DNA of 64,000 bases from Cupriavidus sp. MP-37 (GTDB taxonomy: Bacteria > Pseudomonadota > Gammaproteobacteria > Burkholderiales > Burkholderiaceae). The stretch lies in the NCBI RefSeq assembly GCF_020618415.1, contig NZ_CP085345.1, positions 992,001-1,056,000 on the forward strand. Reading direction: 5' to 3'. Shown one piece after another: positions 35,760 to 43,539 of the stretch. Every line of letters begins with the position of its first letter. The first letter of the stretch is position 1. The notes under the pieces were generated by a model. It had not been told where the DNA came from. It searched no databases and saw nothing but the letters and a program-made list of their open reading frames with translations. The translations under genes and the position numbers were made by a program.

Positions 35760-35895
35760 TGGCCCTCACCCCCGCCCCTCTCCCGCAAGCGGGAGAGGGG
35801 AGCAAACCGGCGGTATTTGCAATGCCCTCTGTCCTGTTCGATCCCGCTTGGGTACTCCCTCTCCCGCTCGCGGGAGAGGGCCGGGGTGAGGGCCG
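35760..35895. repeat. GC-rich palindromic repeat pair, copy 7
   Basis: Two units, at about 35765-35805 and 35855-35895, between ipdC and echA20. Both neighbours are on the minus strand in what is probably one long transcript, so the element lies inside the operon rather than at its end. Confidence 0.75.
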
Positions 35896-35901
35896 GGCGC
35901 A

Positions 35902-36981
35902 TCAACGAAGTGCAGCTTGCCGTGATGCCAGCGCCTGCAGCTGCGCTTGCGCCTGCGTGACCATGCCCGCCACGATCTCCTCGCACGACTCGATCGCCCC
36001 AATCGCCGCCGCAGCCTGCCCGCTCGGCAACACCCCTTCATCCGGGCACCCCTCCACCATCGCGCGCTGGATCAGCACCGGCGCGTTGGCGGCCATCAGC
36101 GTTTGCGCGGCGCTGTAGTCCTGTTCGCGCATCGCGCGCCAGGCCGTTGCCAGCAGTTGCGTGCTGCGCATGCCGGTACGCGCCTGCCATTTGCGCGCGG
36201 CCGCCAGCGCCAGCCAGGTACGCCGCAACGGGCCGGCCTGTTCCAGTCCGACCAGCAGGTCGTTGTCGATCATCCGCTGCGGCAACCCGTCGATCGCCAG
36301 CGAGACGCGGATCTGTCCCGGCTCGCGCACCTTGACGTAGCGCTCCAGCGTCTGCGCCGGCACCGGCGACTCGGCCGACATCAGGAAACGCGTGCCCATG
36401 GCCACGCCGGCGGCGCCGTAGGCCAGCGCCGCGGCCAGCCCGCGGCCATCGAAGAAGCCGCCCGCGGCCACCACCGGCACGCTGACACTGTCCAGCACCT
36501 GCGGCAGCAGCAGCGTGGTTGGCGTGGCGCCGGTATGGCCGCCGCCCTCGCCGCCCTGCACGGTGACCACGTCCGCGCCCATCTCCACGGCCTTGGCGGC
36601 ATGCTTGGCTGCGCCCACGGTCGGCATGCAGACCACGCCAGCCGCCTTGAGCCGGCCGACCATCTTCGCGTCCGGCCCGCGCCCGTAGCTGACCGCGCGC
36701 AGCCGGTGGCGGATCGCCATCTCGATGACTTCGTCGGCGTTGGGCTGGAACATATGGAAGTTGATGCCGAACGGCCGGTCGCTAAGCGCCTTGACGCGCA
36801 GGATCTCCTGTTCGACCTCGCCGGGCGGAATGGTCGCGCCGGCCAGGAAGCCGAAGGCCCCGGCATTGCCGCTGGCGGCGACCAGCTTCGCGTCGGCGAC
36901 CCATCCCATCGCCGTCTGCACGATCGGATAGCGGCAGCCGAGCAGGTCGCACAGCACGGTGTGCAGGCTCGCGTTGCTCAT
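35902..36981 (-). CDS. ipdC: IpdC-like FMN-dependent oxidoreductase (nitronate monooxygenase family)
   Basis: A 359-residue TIM-barrel flavoprotein of the 2-nitropropane dioxygenase/NMO family: 'PIVQTAMGWVADAKLVAASG', 'GINFHMFQPNADEVIEMA', the FMN-phosphate region 'VQGGEGGGHTGATPT' (about 141-154) and 'VVAAGGFFDGRGLAAALAYG'. In the HIP pathway IpdC introduces a double bond into the five-oxo CoA ester, which allows EchA20 to open ring D. Its ATG overlaps the stop of the crotonase gene upstream (ATGA). Context with ipdAB and echA20 makes the assignment firm despite the broad family. Confidence 0.88.
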   Translation of the reverse strand: MSNASLHTVLCDLLGCRYPIVQTAMGWVADAKLVAASGNAGAFGFLAGATIPPGEVEQEILRVKALSDRPFGINFHMFQPNADEVIEMAIRHRLRAVSYGRGPDAKMVGRLKAAGVVCMPTVGAAKHAAKAVEMGADVVTVQGGEGGGHTGATPTTLLLPQVLDSVSVPVVAAGGFFDGRGLAAALAYGAAGVAMGTRFLMSAESPVPAQTLERYVKVREPGQIRVSLAIDGLPQRMIDNDLLVGLEQAGPLRRTWLALAAARKWQARTGMRSTQLLATAWRAMREQDYSAAQTLMAANAPVLIQRAMVEGCPDEGVLPSGQAAAAIGAIESCEEIVAGMVTQAQAQLQALASRQAALR

Positions 36982-37868
36982 GCCCTGTCCTCGCCGCCGG
37001 TACGCTGCGACGCCGCCATCGCGCGCGCGTCGTAGCCGCCCAGCTTGTCGCCGCTGATCAGCTCGTTGTGCGCGTGGGCAAAGTGGTGCCAGGCAAAGAC
37101 CGCATCCATCGCGCTGCGCTTGCCCTGCAGGTCTTCCACATGGTTGACCGCCTGCTTGGTCAGCGTCAGGCCCAGGCGCGGCATCTGCGCCACCTTGGCG
37201 GCCATGCCGTAGACGGTGTCCTCGAGCGCGTCGCGCGGCACTACGCGGTTGACCATGCCCATGCGCTCGGCGCGCTCGGCCCCCATGCGCTCGCCCAGGA
37301 ACAGGAATTCCTTGGCGATGCGGGGATGCAGCTCGTAGGCATGGGCGAAGTACTCGACGCCGGGAATCCCCATGCGCACCACCGGATCGGCAAAGAAGGC
37401 ATCGTCGGAGGCCACGATCAGGTCGCACACCCAGGCCAGCATCAGGCCGCCGGCGATGCAGGCGCCGTGCACCATGGCGATGATCGGCTTGGGCAGCTCG
37501 CGCCAGCGCCGGCACATGCCCAGGTAGACCTCCTGCTCGCGCGCATAGAGAAACTCGCCGCCGGGCTTGTTGACGTGGTCATACCAGAGCGAGGCACGCT
37601 CGAACGACTCGTTGATGTCGCGCCCCGGCGTACCGATGTCGTGCCCGGCCGAGAAATGCTTGCCGGCGCCGCGCAGCACGATCACCTTGACCGCGTCATC
37701 GGCGGCCGCGCGCCGGTAGGCCTCGTCCAGCGCATACGTCATCTTCGAGTTCTGCGCGTTGTGGAACTGCGGCCGGTTCATGGTCACGGTGGCAATGCCG
37801 TCCGCGACCTGGTAGAGCACTTCGGCGTTGGGGCCGAATTCGATGGCTTCGGTAGCTGGCAAGGTCAT
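36978..37868 (-). CDS. Enoyl-CoA hydratase/isomerase-family protein
   Basis: A 296-residue crotonase-fold protein distinct from EchA20. Oxyanion blocks are 'KHFSAGHDIG' and 'HGACIAGGLMLAW', followed by 'DAFFADPVVRMGIPGVEYFAHAYEL' and a longer C-terminal region. An acidic residue usual in hydratases is replaced near 'FFADPVV', so isomerase or hydrolase activity is possible. GGAG precedes the ATG by nine bases. It sits between ipdB (16-bp gap) and ipdC (4-bp overlap), so it almost certainly works in ring C/D degradation. Confidence 0.87.
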   Translation of the reverse strand: MTLPATEAIEFGPNAEVLYQVADGIATVTMNRPQFHNAQNSKMTYALDEAYRRAAADDAVKVIVLRGAGKHFSAGHDIGTPGRDINESFERASLWYDHVNKPGGEFLYAREQEVYLGMCRRWRELPKPIIAMVHGACIAGGLMLAWVCDLIVASDDAFFADPVVRMGIPGVEYFAHAYELHPRIAKEFLFLGERMGAERAERMGMVNRVVPRDALEDTVYGMAAKVAQMPRLGLTLTKQAVNHVEDLQGKRSAMDAVFAWHHFAHAHNELISGDKLGGYDARAMAASQRTGGEDRA

Positions 37869-37884
37869 GACTGGGATCTCCGTG

Positions 37885-38685
37885 TCACGCGCGACCGGCA
37901 GGATTGCCGCGCACGATCGCGGCGCGCAGGTTGTGCGGATCGAGCTGCGCGATCAGCCGCAGTTCTTCCGGCGTCGGCGCCGCCGTCTCCGGCAGCGCTT
38001 CACCGGGCGCGTTGGCCAGCGCGAAACCGGTGGCTGCCTGCACCTGGTCCAGGCTCACGCCGGGGTGCAGCGAACGCACGCGGATGGCATGTTCCGGCCC
38101 GCCGAAATCCATCACGCACAGGTCGGTGACGATCACGCGCAGGTCGACGAAGCTGCGCATGCCTTCGATCCGGCGCGCCGGGTTGTAGCCGACGCTGCAG
38201 ACCATGTCGACTTCGCCGGCGACAAAGGCGCGCGTGCTGTGCCCGGGCACGAAGTAGGAGTTGGCGTGGTGGATGCTGTTGCCCGGGAAGCCGCGTGCGC
38301 CGAGCAGCTGCGTTTTCGGCTGCGCATGGGTGCCGCCCAGGCAGGAGATATTGGCCTGGCCGAAGCGGTCGATCTGCGTCGGCATCACCAGCGCGTGGCG
38401 GCGCCCGCCCCACAGGCAGTCGAACACGCGCGCATAGCCCATCCAGCCGCTGGCGCGCACCTGGTAGCCCGGTTCGCGCGGGCCCAGCGGTACCGGCGTT
38501 TCGACCAGGTAGGCCTCGCCGTCGGTCAGCAGCAGGCCGGGGTTGTGCGCAAGCCGCGCCAGACCGGCGGCGATGCGCGGGCCGGTGCCGATGCCGGTGG
38601 CCAGCACCTCGCCGTCGTCGCGCCAGGCGCGGGCGGCGACGGCAATCATCAGCTCGGCGCGGGTGAATTCATAAGTGGCGCTCAC
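37885..38685 (-). CDS. ipdB: IpdB-like beta subunit of the ring C hydrolase (CoA-transferase family)
   Basis: A 266-residue class I CoA-transferase beta-type subunit aligning with IpdB: 'ELMIAVAARAWRDDGEVLATG', 'GYARVFDCLWGGRRHALVMP', 'QIDRFGQANISCLGG', 'GFPGNSIHHANSYFVPGHST', 'VDMVCSVGYNPARRI' and 'RSLHPGVSLDQVQAATGFAL'. IpdAB is a hydrolase that opens ring C of the COCHEA-CoA intermediate rather than a CoA transferase. The gene starts with GTG behind AAGGAG and lies 16 bp after ipdA. Confidence 0.92.
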   Translation of the reverse strand: MSATYEFTRAELMIAVAARAWRDDGEVLATGIGTGPRIAAGLARLAHNPGLLLTDGEAYLVETPVPLGPREPGYQVRASGWMGYARVFDCLWGGRRHALVMPTQIDRFGQANISCLGGTHAQPKTQLLGARGFPGNSIHHANSYFVPGHSTRAFVAGEVDMVCSVGYNPARRIEGMRSFVDLRVIVTDLCVMDFGGPEHAIRVRSLHPGVSLDQVQAATGFALANAPGEALPETAAPTPEELRLIAQLDPHNLRAAIVRGNPAGRA

Positions 38686-38701
38686 GGTTGCTCCTTGGGG
38701 A

Positions 38702-39592
38702 TCAAAGTACGGGCAGCGGCAGGTCGTGCACGTGGCCAGGGCCGCCGATGCACGCCAGGTAGTGCGCCTCGCTGTCGCCCACCACCTCGTCGCGGTAGGC
38801 GCGGAAGCCGTCTTCCGCCTCGGCGCTGGCGCAGTAGGACTTCAGCGCCGGCAGGTCCCAGCCATAGGCCGGCGCGCACGAGGTGGGATGGGCCCCTGCC
38901 GGCGCGTGCACCACGCCGGTCACCAGCGCGCGCTCGAACGGGTTGTTGCGGGCGCGCGCCAGGTCGGTGTCTTCAAGGCGCGGGTGCAGCGTTTCGCAGC
39001 TGACATAGCAGCGCTGCGCGGCGCGCGCGAACCAGTCATCGAAGAACGGATCGGGGCCGTCGATGCGGGTGTTGCCCAGCACATCGCTTTCGTTCACATG
39101 CAGCAGCGCCGCATCCAGCGGGATCGCCGGCATCGCCAGCAGGACTTCGCCATCGTCGTACGGCGAACGCACGGTCTTCAGGTGCGGGTTGCGGTCCAGC
39201 ACATCGGTGCCCAGCGCGGCGCGCGTCGGCAGGAACGGCAGGCGCGCGGCGGCCGCGCGCAGGCCCAGCTGCAGCATGCCTTCGTCCAGCTCCGTCACCT
39301 CCAGCAGGCCGCGTTCGCGCGCCTGGCGGAAGTACGGCTCGAGCGGGATCACGTCGAGCGAGACAAAGCCGAACACCAGCCGGCGCACCTTGCCGGCCGC
39401 GCACAGCATGCCCACCTCGGGGCCGCCGTAGGCGACCACGGTCAGGTCCTTCAGCGGCGAGCGCAGGATCTCGCGCACCAGCGCCATCGGCTTGCGGCGC
39501 GGGCCCCAGCCGCCGATGCCGAGGGTCATGCCGTCGGCGAGCTGGCCGACCACGTCGGCCGCGCTCATGGTCTTGTCGATCGTCTTGGTCAT
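38702..39592 (-). CDS. ipdA: IpdA-like alpha subunit of the ring C hydrolase
   Basis: A 296-residue partner of IpdB: 'LADGMTLGIGGWGPRRKPMA', 'VVAYGGPEVGMLCAAGKVRR', 'FGFVSLDVIPLEPYFRQARE', 'TELDEGMLQLGLRAAAARLP', 'HVNESDVLGNTRIDGPDPFF' and 'APAYGWDLPALKSYC'. The ELDEGM segment (E101, E104) aligns with the region holding the catalytic Glu of characterised IpdA. It follows hsaC by only seven bases, so it is cotranscribed with the ring A cleavage gene from the promoter near 40.6 kb. Confidence 0.93.
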   Translation of the reverse strand: MTKTIDKTMSAADVVGQLADGMTLGIGGWGPRRKPMALVREILRSPLKDLTVVAYGGPEVGMLCAAGKVRRLVFGFVSLDVIPLEPYFRQARERGLLEVTELDEGMLQLGLRAAAARLPFLPTRAALGTDVLDRNPHLKTVRSPYDDGEVLLAMPAIPLDAALLHVNESDVLGNTRIDGPDPFFDDWFARAAQRCYVSCETLHPRLEDTDLARARNNPFERALVTGVVHAPAGAHPTSCAPAYGWDLPALKSYCASAEAEDGFRAYRDEVVGDSEAHYLACIGGPGHVHDLPLPVL

Positions 39593-39599
39593 GGTGTGT

Positions 39600-40496
39600 T
39601 TAGCGGTATCCGATGCTGAAGTCGTGTCCCCACAGGCTGACGCGCGTGGCCTCGTAGGCGGCGTGGCGGCTCCAGTCCACCACCAGCCCGCCGTGGCCGA
39701 ACTCGAGGTCGAAGCCGGCGGGGGTCTTCATGTAGAACGAGGTCATGCGGTCATTGCAGTGCTGGCCCAGCGTGGCGGAGAGCTTCACGCCGTGCTGCTG
39801 CACGCGGTCGAGCGCGCGGCCCACCTCCGCCATGTCGGGCACCTCGGCCATCACGTGGATGCAGCCGGCTTCCGACGGCATCTCGAAGATCGCCAGGCTG
39901 TGGTGGCGGCCGTTGGCGCAATGCAGGAAGTGGATGCGCTTCTCCGGTTCGGCCGGGTCGTTGGTAAAGCGCACGCGGAAGATGTCGGACAGGCCGAAGC
40001 CCATCACGTCGCACAGGAAGGCGTAGGTCTCGTCGAAGGCCGGCGCGGGCAGCACCGCATGGCCGGCGCCCATCGGGTCCGTCACAAAGCGCGGCACGCC
40101 CTGCGGCGAGACGAAGCGCAGAAAATCCGAGCGCATGCCCCACGAGACCTCATGCCGGTTGCCCGACGGATCGGCAAACCAGGCCATGGCCTGCACGCGA
40201 CGCTGCGCCAGTTCCGCGGGGCTGGCGTGCACGACTTCCACGTTGGCCCGGCGCAGCGTCTCGAGCGCGTGGCGGTAGGCGGGCTCGTCGGCCAGCTCCC
40301 AGCCCGATGCCAGGTAGCGGTCGCGCGCACCGGGCACCACCAGGTAGCGGTAGTCGCGCTCATCCATCTTCACGTACAGCGCACCGCCGGGCGCGCCGGA
40401 ACAGGCCATGCCGAGCACCTGCTCGGCGTAGTGCCGCCACTGCCCGATGTCGGTGGACTCGACCACGATGTAGCCAAGCGCACGAATGTCCAACAT
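39600..40496 (-). CDS. hsaC: HsaC/TesB-type extradiol dioxygenase (3,4-DHSA 4,5-dioxygenase)
   Basis: A 298-residue type I extradiol dioxygenase of two vicinal-oxygen-chelate domains. Predicted Fe(II) ligands are H146 ('GAGHAVLP'), H199 ('NGRHHSLAIF') and E265 ('GFDLEFGHGG'); second-shell catalytic residues H192, H246 and Y255 are also present. The end 'ATRVSLWGHDFSIGYR' is typical of steroid enzymes (HsaC, TesB). It cleaves the catechol made from ring A by HsaAB. It is the first gene of the ipd operon and carries a candidate operator 99 bp upstream. The hydrolase that follows in the pathway (HsaD) is not in the window. Confidence 0.95.
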   Translation of the reverse strand: MLDIRALGYIVVESTDIGQWRHYAEQVLGMACSGAPGGALYVKMDERDYRYLVVPGARDRYLASGWELADEPAYRHALETLRRANVEVVHASPAELAQRRVQAMAWFADPSGNRHEVSWGMRSDFLRFVSPQGVPRFVTDPMGAGHAVLPAPAFDETYAFLCDVMGFGLSDIFRVRFTNDPAEPEKRIHFLHCANGRHHSLAIFEMPSEAGCIHVMAEVPDMAEVGRALDRVQQHGVKLSATLGQHCNDRMTSFYMKTPAGFDLEFGHGGLVVDWSRHAAYEATRVSLWGHDFSIGYR

Positions 40497-40594
40497 GCCG
40501 GTCTCCTCTGGTTCGATGTGGGTGTCGAAGTCGGCCGCGGCATCGCCGCAGCCCGTCGATGGAACCGATTCTTTCGTGTGCGGGCACTTGCTGC

Positions 40595-40611
40595 ATCGTC
40601 CTGGCGGACTA
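40595..40611 (-). promoter_or_regulatory. Candidate steroid-regulon operator 3 (hsaC-ipd operon)
   Basis: On the minus strand TAGTCCGCCAGGACGAT, with dyad GTCC-N4-GGAC, 99 bp before hsaC. The hexamer 22 nt downstream is AGAATC, a poorer -10 match than at kshA. The divergent SDR gene starts 131 bp away on the other side. Confidence 0.65.
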
Positions 40612-40741
40612 GCCGGTATGGCCGCGCCGGCGCCATCCGGCCACGCCGCGGGCACGGCTGGGGTAGTCCGAACGAGTGATGTGCCGGCGGCGCGCTGGCC
40701 GCACCCTCTGCGCGGGACGACCCCTACACAGAGGAGCAGAA

Positions 40742-41608
40742 ATGACGGAATCAGGACACGCCTGCGTCGCCGTGGTGACCGGCGCCTCGCGCGGCGCCGG
40801 CCGCGGCATTGCGCTGGCGCTGGGCGCGGCGGGCGCCACGGTGTATGTCACCGGGCGCACTGAACAGGAAGGCAGCGCGCCGCTGCCGGGCACCATCCAC
40901 GCCACGGCGCGCGAGATCGATGCGCTCGGCGGGCGCGGCATCGCGGTGGCCTGCGACCACGGCGACGACGCCCAGGTGGCGGCCCTGTTCCGCCGCGTGC
41001 GCGAGCAGAGCGGGCGGCTGGACATCCTGGTCAACAACGCCACCTTCCTGCACGACCAGCTGATCCAGCCCGGACCGTTCTGGCACAAGCCGCTGGACAT
41101 GGCCGGCATCCTCGACGTCGGGCTGCGCTCCGGCTACGTCGCAAGCTGGCACGCTGCGCCAGTGATGGCCGCGCAGCAGCGCGGCCTGATCGTGTTCACC
41201 TCTTCCTTCGGCGCCAACTGCTATATGCACGGGCCGGCCTACGGCGCGCAGAAGGCCGGCATCGACAAGTTCGCGCACGACATGGCCGTGGACCTGCGGC
41301 CGTATGGCGTGGCCGCGGTGTCGCTGTGGATGGGACCATTGCGCACCGCGCGCACGCTGCGGGTATGGGAGGCGCATCCGGACAAGTACGCGGCGTTTGC
41401 ACCGGTGGCGGAAACGCCGGAGTTCACCGGGCGCATCATCGACGCGCTGTATCGGGATCCGGCGTTGATGGACAAGTCCGGGCAGGTGCTGATCGGGGCG
41501 GAGGCGGCGCTGGCTTATGGCATCGTCGATGCGGAAGGGGTGCAGCCGCCGTCGTATCGGCAGGCGCTGGGCGGCCCGCCGGCGGTGCACCCGGCGATTG
41601 TGGAATAG
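40742..41608 (+). CDS. SDR-family oxidoreductase, DHRS1-like
   Basis: A 288-residue SDR with 'VVTGASRGAGRGIALALGAA' (cofactor motif 13-20), 'TVYVTGRT', 'LVNNATFLHDQL', S154/S155 in 'VFTSSFGANCY' and Y167/K171 in 'PAYGAQKAG'. The 'VYVTGRT' segment and long C-terminal part resemble the DHRS1 group. GAGGAG lies six bases before the ATG. It is divergent from hsaC and may share its regulatory region. Substrate unknown. Confidence 0.87.
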   Translation: MTESGHACVAVVTGASRGAGRGIALALGAAGATVYVTGRTEQEGSAPLPGTIHATAREIDALGGRGIAVACDHGDDAQVAALFRRVREQSGRLDILVNNATFLHDQLIQPGPFWHKPLDMAGILDVGLRSGYVASWHAAPVMAAQQRGLIVFTSSFGANCYMHGPAYGAQKAGIDKFAHDMAVDLRPYGVAAVSLWMGPLRTARTLRVWEAHPDKYAAFAPVAETPEFTGRIIDALYRDPALMDKSGQVLIGAEAALAYGIVDAEGVQPPSYRQALGGPPAVHPAIVE

Positions 41609-41612
41609 GGTT

Positions 41613-41630
41613 CGGGCGCATTGGCGCCCG
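41613..41630 (+). terminator. Hairpin after the DHRS1-like gene
   Basis: CGGGCGC / GCGCCCG with an ATTG loop, five bases after the stop codon, but without a T-tract. It may be a Rho-linked or processing hairpin. Confidence 0.4.
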
Positions 41631-41658
41631 GGACGCGCCTGCTCTCCCCAGACCTTCC

Positions 41659-41698
41659 AACTCCCACTTGGGTACTCCCTCTCCCGCTTGCGGGAGAG
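41659..41698 (+). repeat. Left part of a palindromic repeat split by the IS1111-type element
   Basis: The unit reads 'ctcccgcttgcgggagag' and stops exactly where the mobile element begins. Its natural continuation 'ggttgggg' resumes at 43137. Confidence 0.85.
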
Positions 41699-41703
41699 AT
41701 GGA

Positions 41704-41716
41704 ATGAACACCGCCC
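41704..41716 (+). repeat. Left subterminal inverted repeat of the IS1111-type element
   Basis: ATGAACACCGCCC, an exact inverted match of 43119-43131. Confidence 0.9.
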
Positions 41717-41831
41717 ATCTACCGCCAAGCCAGGCCGCGGCCTAGAAAACAAAGGGGCTCTCGCTTGACCGACGGCATCGATGTGCCAGAGTGAAAGTTC
41801 GATCCAACACTCAAGGTCGAGGAGAGCCCAA

Positions 41832-42854
41832 ATGAATGCTATGACATATGGGCTGGACATTGCAAAGACAGTGTTCCAGATGTACTGGATAGACCCCATT
41901 ACGGGGAAGCCCCAGAACCGGCGATTCAGCCGCACCGCGCTCATCGAATTCCTGTCCAATTGCCAGCCTGGGCAGATCGCACTGGAGGCCTGTGGCGGTG
42001 CCCACTGGTGGGCGCGCAAGATCCAGAGCCTTGGCCACGAAGTGGTGTTGCTCAACCCGGGTTACGTACGCGCCTTCGTGCGTACGAACAAGAACGACGC
42101 GGCGGACGCCCGAGCCATCTGGACTGCAGCCCGGCAACCCGACATGCCGGTCGTGTCGGTCAAGACCGAAGCGCAGCAGGCTGTGCTCTCGTTGCATCGT
42201 ATACGGGACGGGCTGGTCAAGACGCGCACCCGGCAGAGCAACCAGATGCGCGGGCTGCTGGGCGAATATGGCCTGCACTTCCGCACGGGGCGGCTGGCCT
42301 TCCGGGCCGAGCTGCGCCAGCGCTGGGCTGAGGTCGCTCAGGTCGTACCGCCCTTGTTGATGCGCGCGCTGGAGCGGCAGGTCTGTGCGCTGCGCGAACT
42401 CGACGAACAGATCCAACTGGTTGAGCGTGACCTCCAGGAATGGCTGAGGTCTGATCCGGCCGCGCAGATCGTGGAGAAGATTCCCGGCGTCGGCCCCATT
42501 ACCGCCACCGCCTTGGTCGCGACCATGGGCTGTGCCCAGGCCTTCCGCTCAGGCAGAGCCTTCGCTGCAAGCCTGGGACTGGTTCCCGCGCAGACCGGCA
42601 CGGGCGGCAACGTACGGCTCGGTCACATCAGCAAGCGCGGCGACGCTTACGTGCGACGACAGTTGGTCAACGCCGGACGCACGATGCTCACGCGCACCAA
42701 ACATCCGCCGGCCTGGGCACTGTCCATGCTGCAGCGGCGCCCCAAGAACGTGGTGGTCGTGGCGCTGGCCAACAAGATCGCCCGGACAGCCTGGGCATTA
42801 ATGGCCCATGGGCGCCAATACGATCCCGGACATGTGAGCTTGCGCCCGGCCTGA
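41832..42854 (+). CDS. IS110-family transposase (DEDD, serine-type C-terminal domain)
   Basis: A 340-residue IS110-family recombinase starting MNAMTYGLDIAKTVFQ, behind GAGGAGAG. The N-terminal RuvC-like DEDD domain shows D9 in 'YGLDIAKTVFQMYW', Glu in 'ALEACGGAHWW' and the paired Asp in 'TNKNDAADARAIW'. The C-terminal Tnp20 domain has 'IPGVGPITATALVATMG' and 'AASLGLVPAQTGTGGNVRLG', whose Ser is the predicted nucleophile. The frame is uninterrupted, so the copy should be active. Confidence 0.95.
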   Translation: MNAMTYGLDIAKTVFQMYWIDPITGKPQNRRFSRTALIEFLSNCQPGQIALEACGGAHWWARKIQSLGHEVVLLNPGYVRAFVRTNKNDAADARAIWTAARQPDMPVVSVKTEAQQAVLSLHRIRDGLVKTRTRQSNQMRGLLGEYGLHFRTGRLAFRAELRQRWAEVAQVVPPLLMRALERQVCALRELDEQIQLVERDLQEWLRSDPAAQIVEKIPGVGPITATALVATMGCAQAFRSGRAFAASLGLVPAQTGTGGNVRLGHISKRGDAYVRRQLVNAGRTMLTRTKHPPAWALSMLQRRPKNVVVVALANKIARTAWALMAHGRQYDPGHVSLRPA

Positions 42855-42938
42855 GCCGGGGGGCATCACCTTCCCTTAACCAGCGCTTGATTAACCTTCA
42901 CGGCTGCACAGGCAAGAAACAGCAATGACGAAACAGGT

Positions 42939-43098
42939 AGGACCGTGGGAACCCAAACCTGCCCCAACCCAAGCGGCTTACAAGCCCGTGGCGAGAGATT
43001 GAGGACGGTTCTCAGCAGCTTCCATTGTGGCCCGCGAGAACAAGTACTCGCTCCAGGCCGGATATAAGGCAGCAGCCCCATCCTGCGACGTCAAGCTG
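42939..43098 (+). ncRNA. Candidate bridge RNA of the IS1111-type element
   Basis: The non-coding right end folds into two similar modules. Module 1: outer stem AGGACCGT (42939-42946) / ACGGTTCT (43005-43012), guide CCCCAACCC (42962-42970), inner hairpin GGCT/AGCC, guide GAGAG (42993-42997). CCCCAACCC is the complement of the target side GGGTTGGGG, and GAGAG equals the other target side. Module 2: guide TTCCAT (43020-43025), inner hairpin GCGAG (43034-43038) / CTCGC (43047-43051), guide ATATAAGG (43062-43069). TTCCAT complements the element's left end ATGGAA; ATATAAGG equals its right end with the next base. This matches the target loop and donor loop logic of IS110 bridge RNAs. RNA ends are approximate and expression is inferred. 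Confidence 0.65.
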
Positions 43099-43118
43099 GT
43101 TCCAAAACCTTGCAACCG

Positions 43119-43131
43119 GGGCGGTGTTCAT
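43119..43131 (-). repeat. Right subterminal inverted repeat of the IS1111-type element
   Basis: GGGCGGTGTTCAT, exact inverted partner of 41704-41716. Confidence 0.9.
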
Positions 43132-43136
43132 ATAAG

Positions 43137-43515
43137 GGTTGGGGAGAGGGCCAGAGCATCAACGGAGTGAAGGCCGTCGCTATTGCACGCGCCTGCCCTC
43201 TCCCCCGGCCCCTCTCCCGCAAGCGGGAGAGGGGAGAAAACCCGCAGGGTCAAGATGCGCCCCAGGTCTTCCAAACTCCCACTTGCGTGCTCCCTCTCCC
43301 GCTCGCGGGAGAGGGTTGGGGTGAGGGCCAGAGCATCAACGAAGTGAAGGCCGTCGCCATTGCACGCGCCTGCCCTCTCCCCCGGCCCCTCTCCCGCAAG
43401 CGGGAGAGGGGAGAAAACCCGCAGGGTCAAGATGCGCCCCAGGTCTTCCCAACTCCCACTTGCGTGCTCCCTCTCCCGCTCGCGGGAGAGGGTTGGGGTG
43501 AGGGCCAGCGCCTCA
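43137..43515. repeat. Palindromic repeat array with two 177-bp tandem copies
   Basis: It begins with the right half of the repeat split by the IS. Two nearly identical 177-bp units follow, starting at about 43153 and 43330, each containing an inverted pair of ctcccgc/gcgggag palindromes. Differences between copies are only a few bases, so the duplication is recent or homogenised. No gene is seen in 43137-43539. Confidence 0.9.
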
Positions 43516-43539
43516 ACGAAGTGCAAACCGTATCCCCCG

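Larger units (their letters stand above)
41699..43136 (+). mobile_element. IS110-family element, IS1111 group, 1438 bp, inserted in a palindromic repeat
   Basis: Subterminal 13-bp inverted repeats, ATGAACACCGCCC (41704-41716) and GGGCGGTGTTCAT (43119-43131), each sit five bases inside the ends (ATGGA and ATAAG tails). Subterminal repeats are the mark of the IS1111 group. The junctions fall inside the REP-like repeat, between 'gcgggagag' and 'ggttgggg', with no long target duplication. The element holds one DEDD transposase gene with a 133-bp left and a 282-bp right non-coding end; the latter is the probable bridge-RNA locus. Confidence 0.9.

Noticed and set aside
36978..37868. Naming this crotonase EchA20
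   Set aside because: The gene at 34904-35707 matches EchA20 much better, including the C-terminal KEALN...YRWEQGF segment. This one is a separate crotonase.
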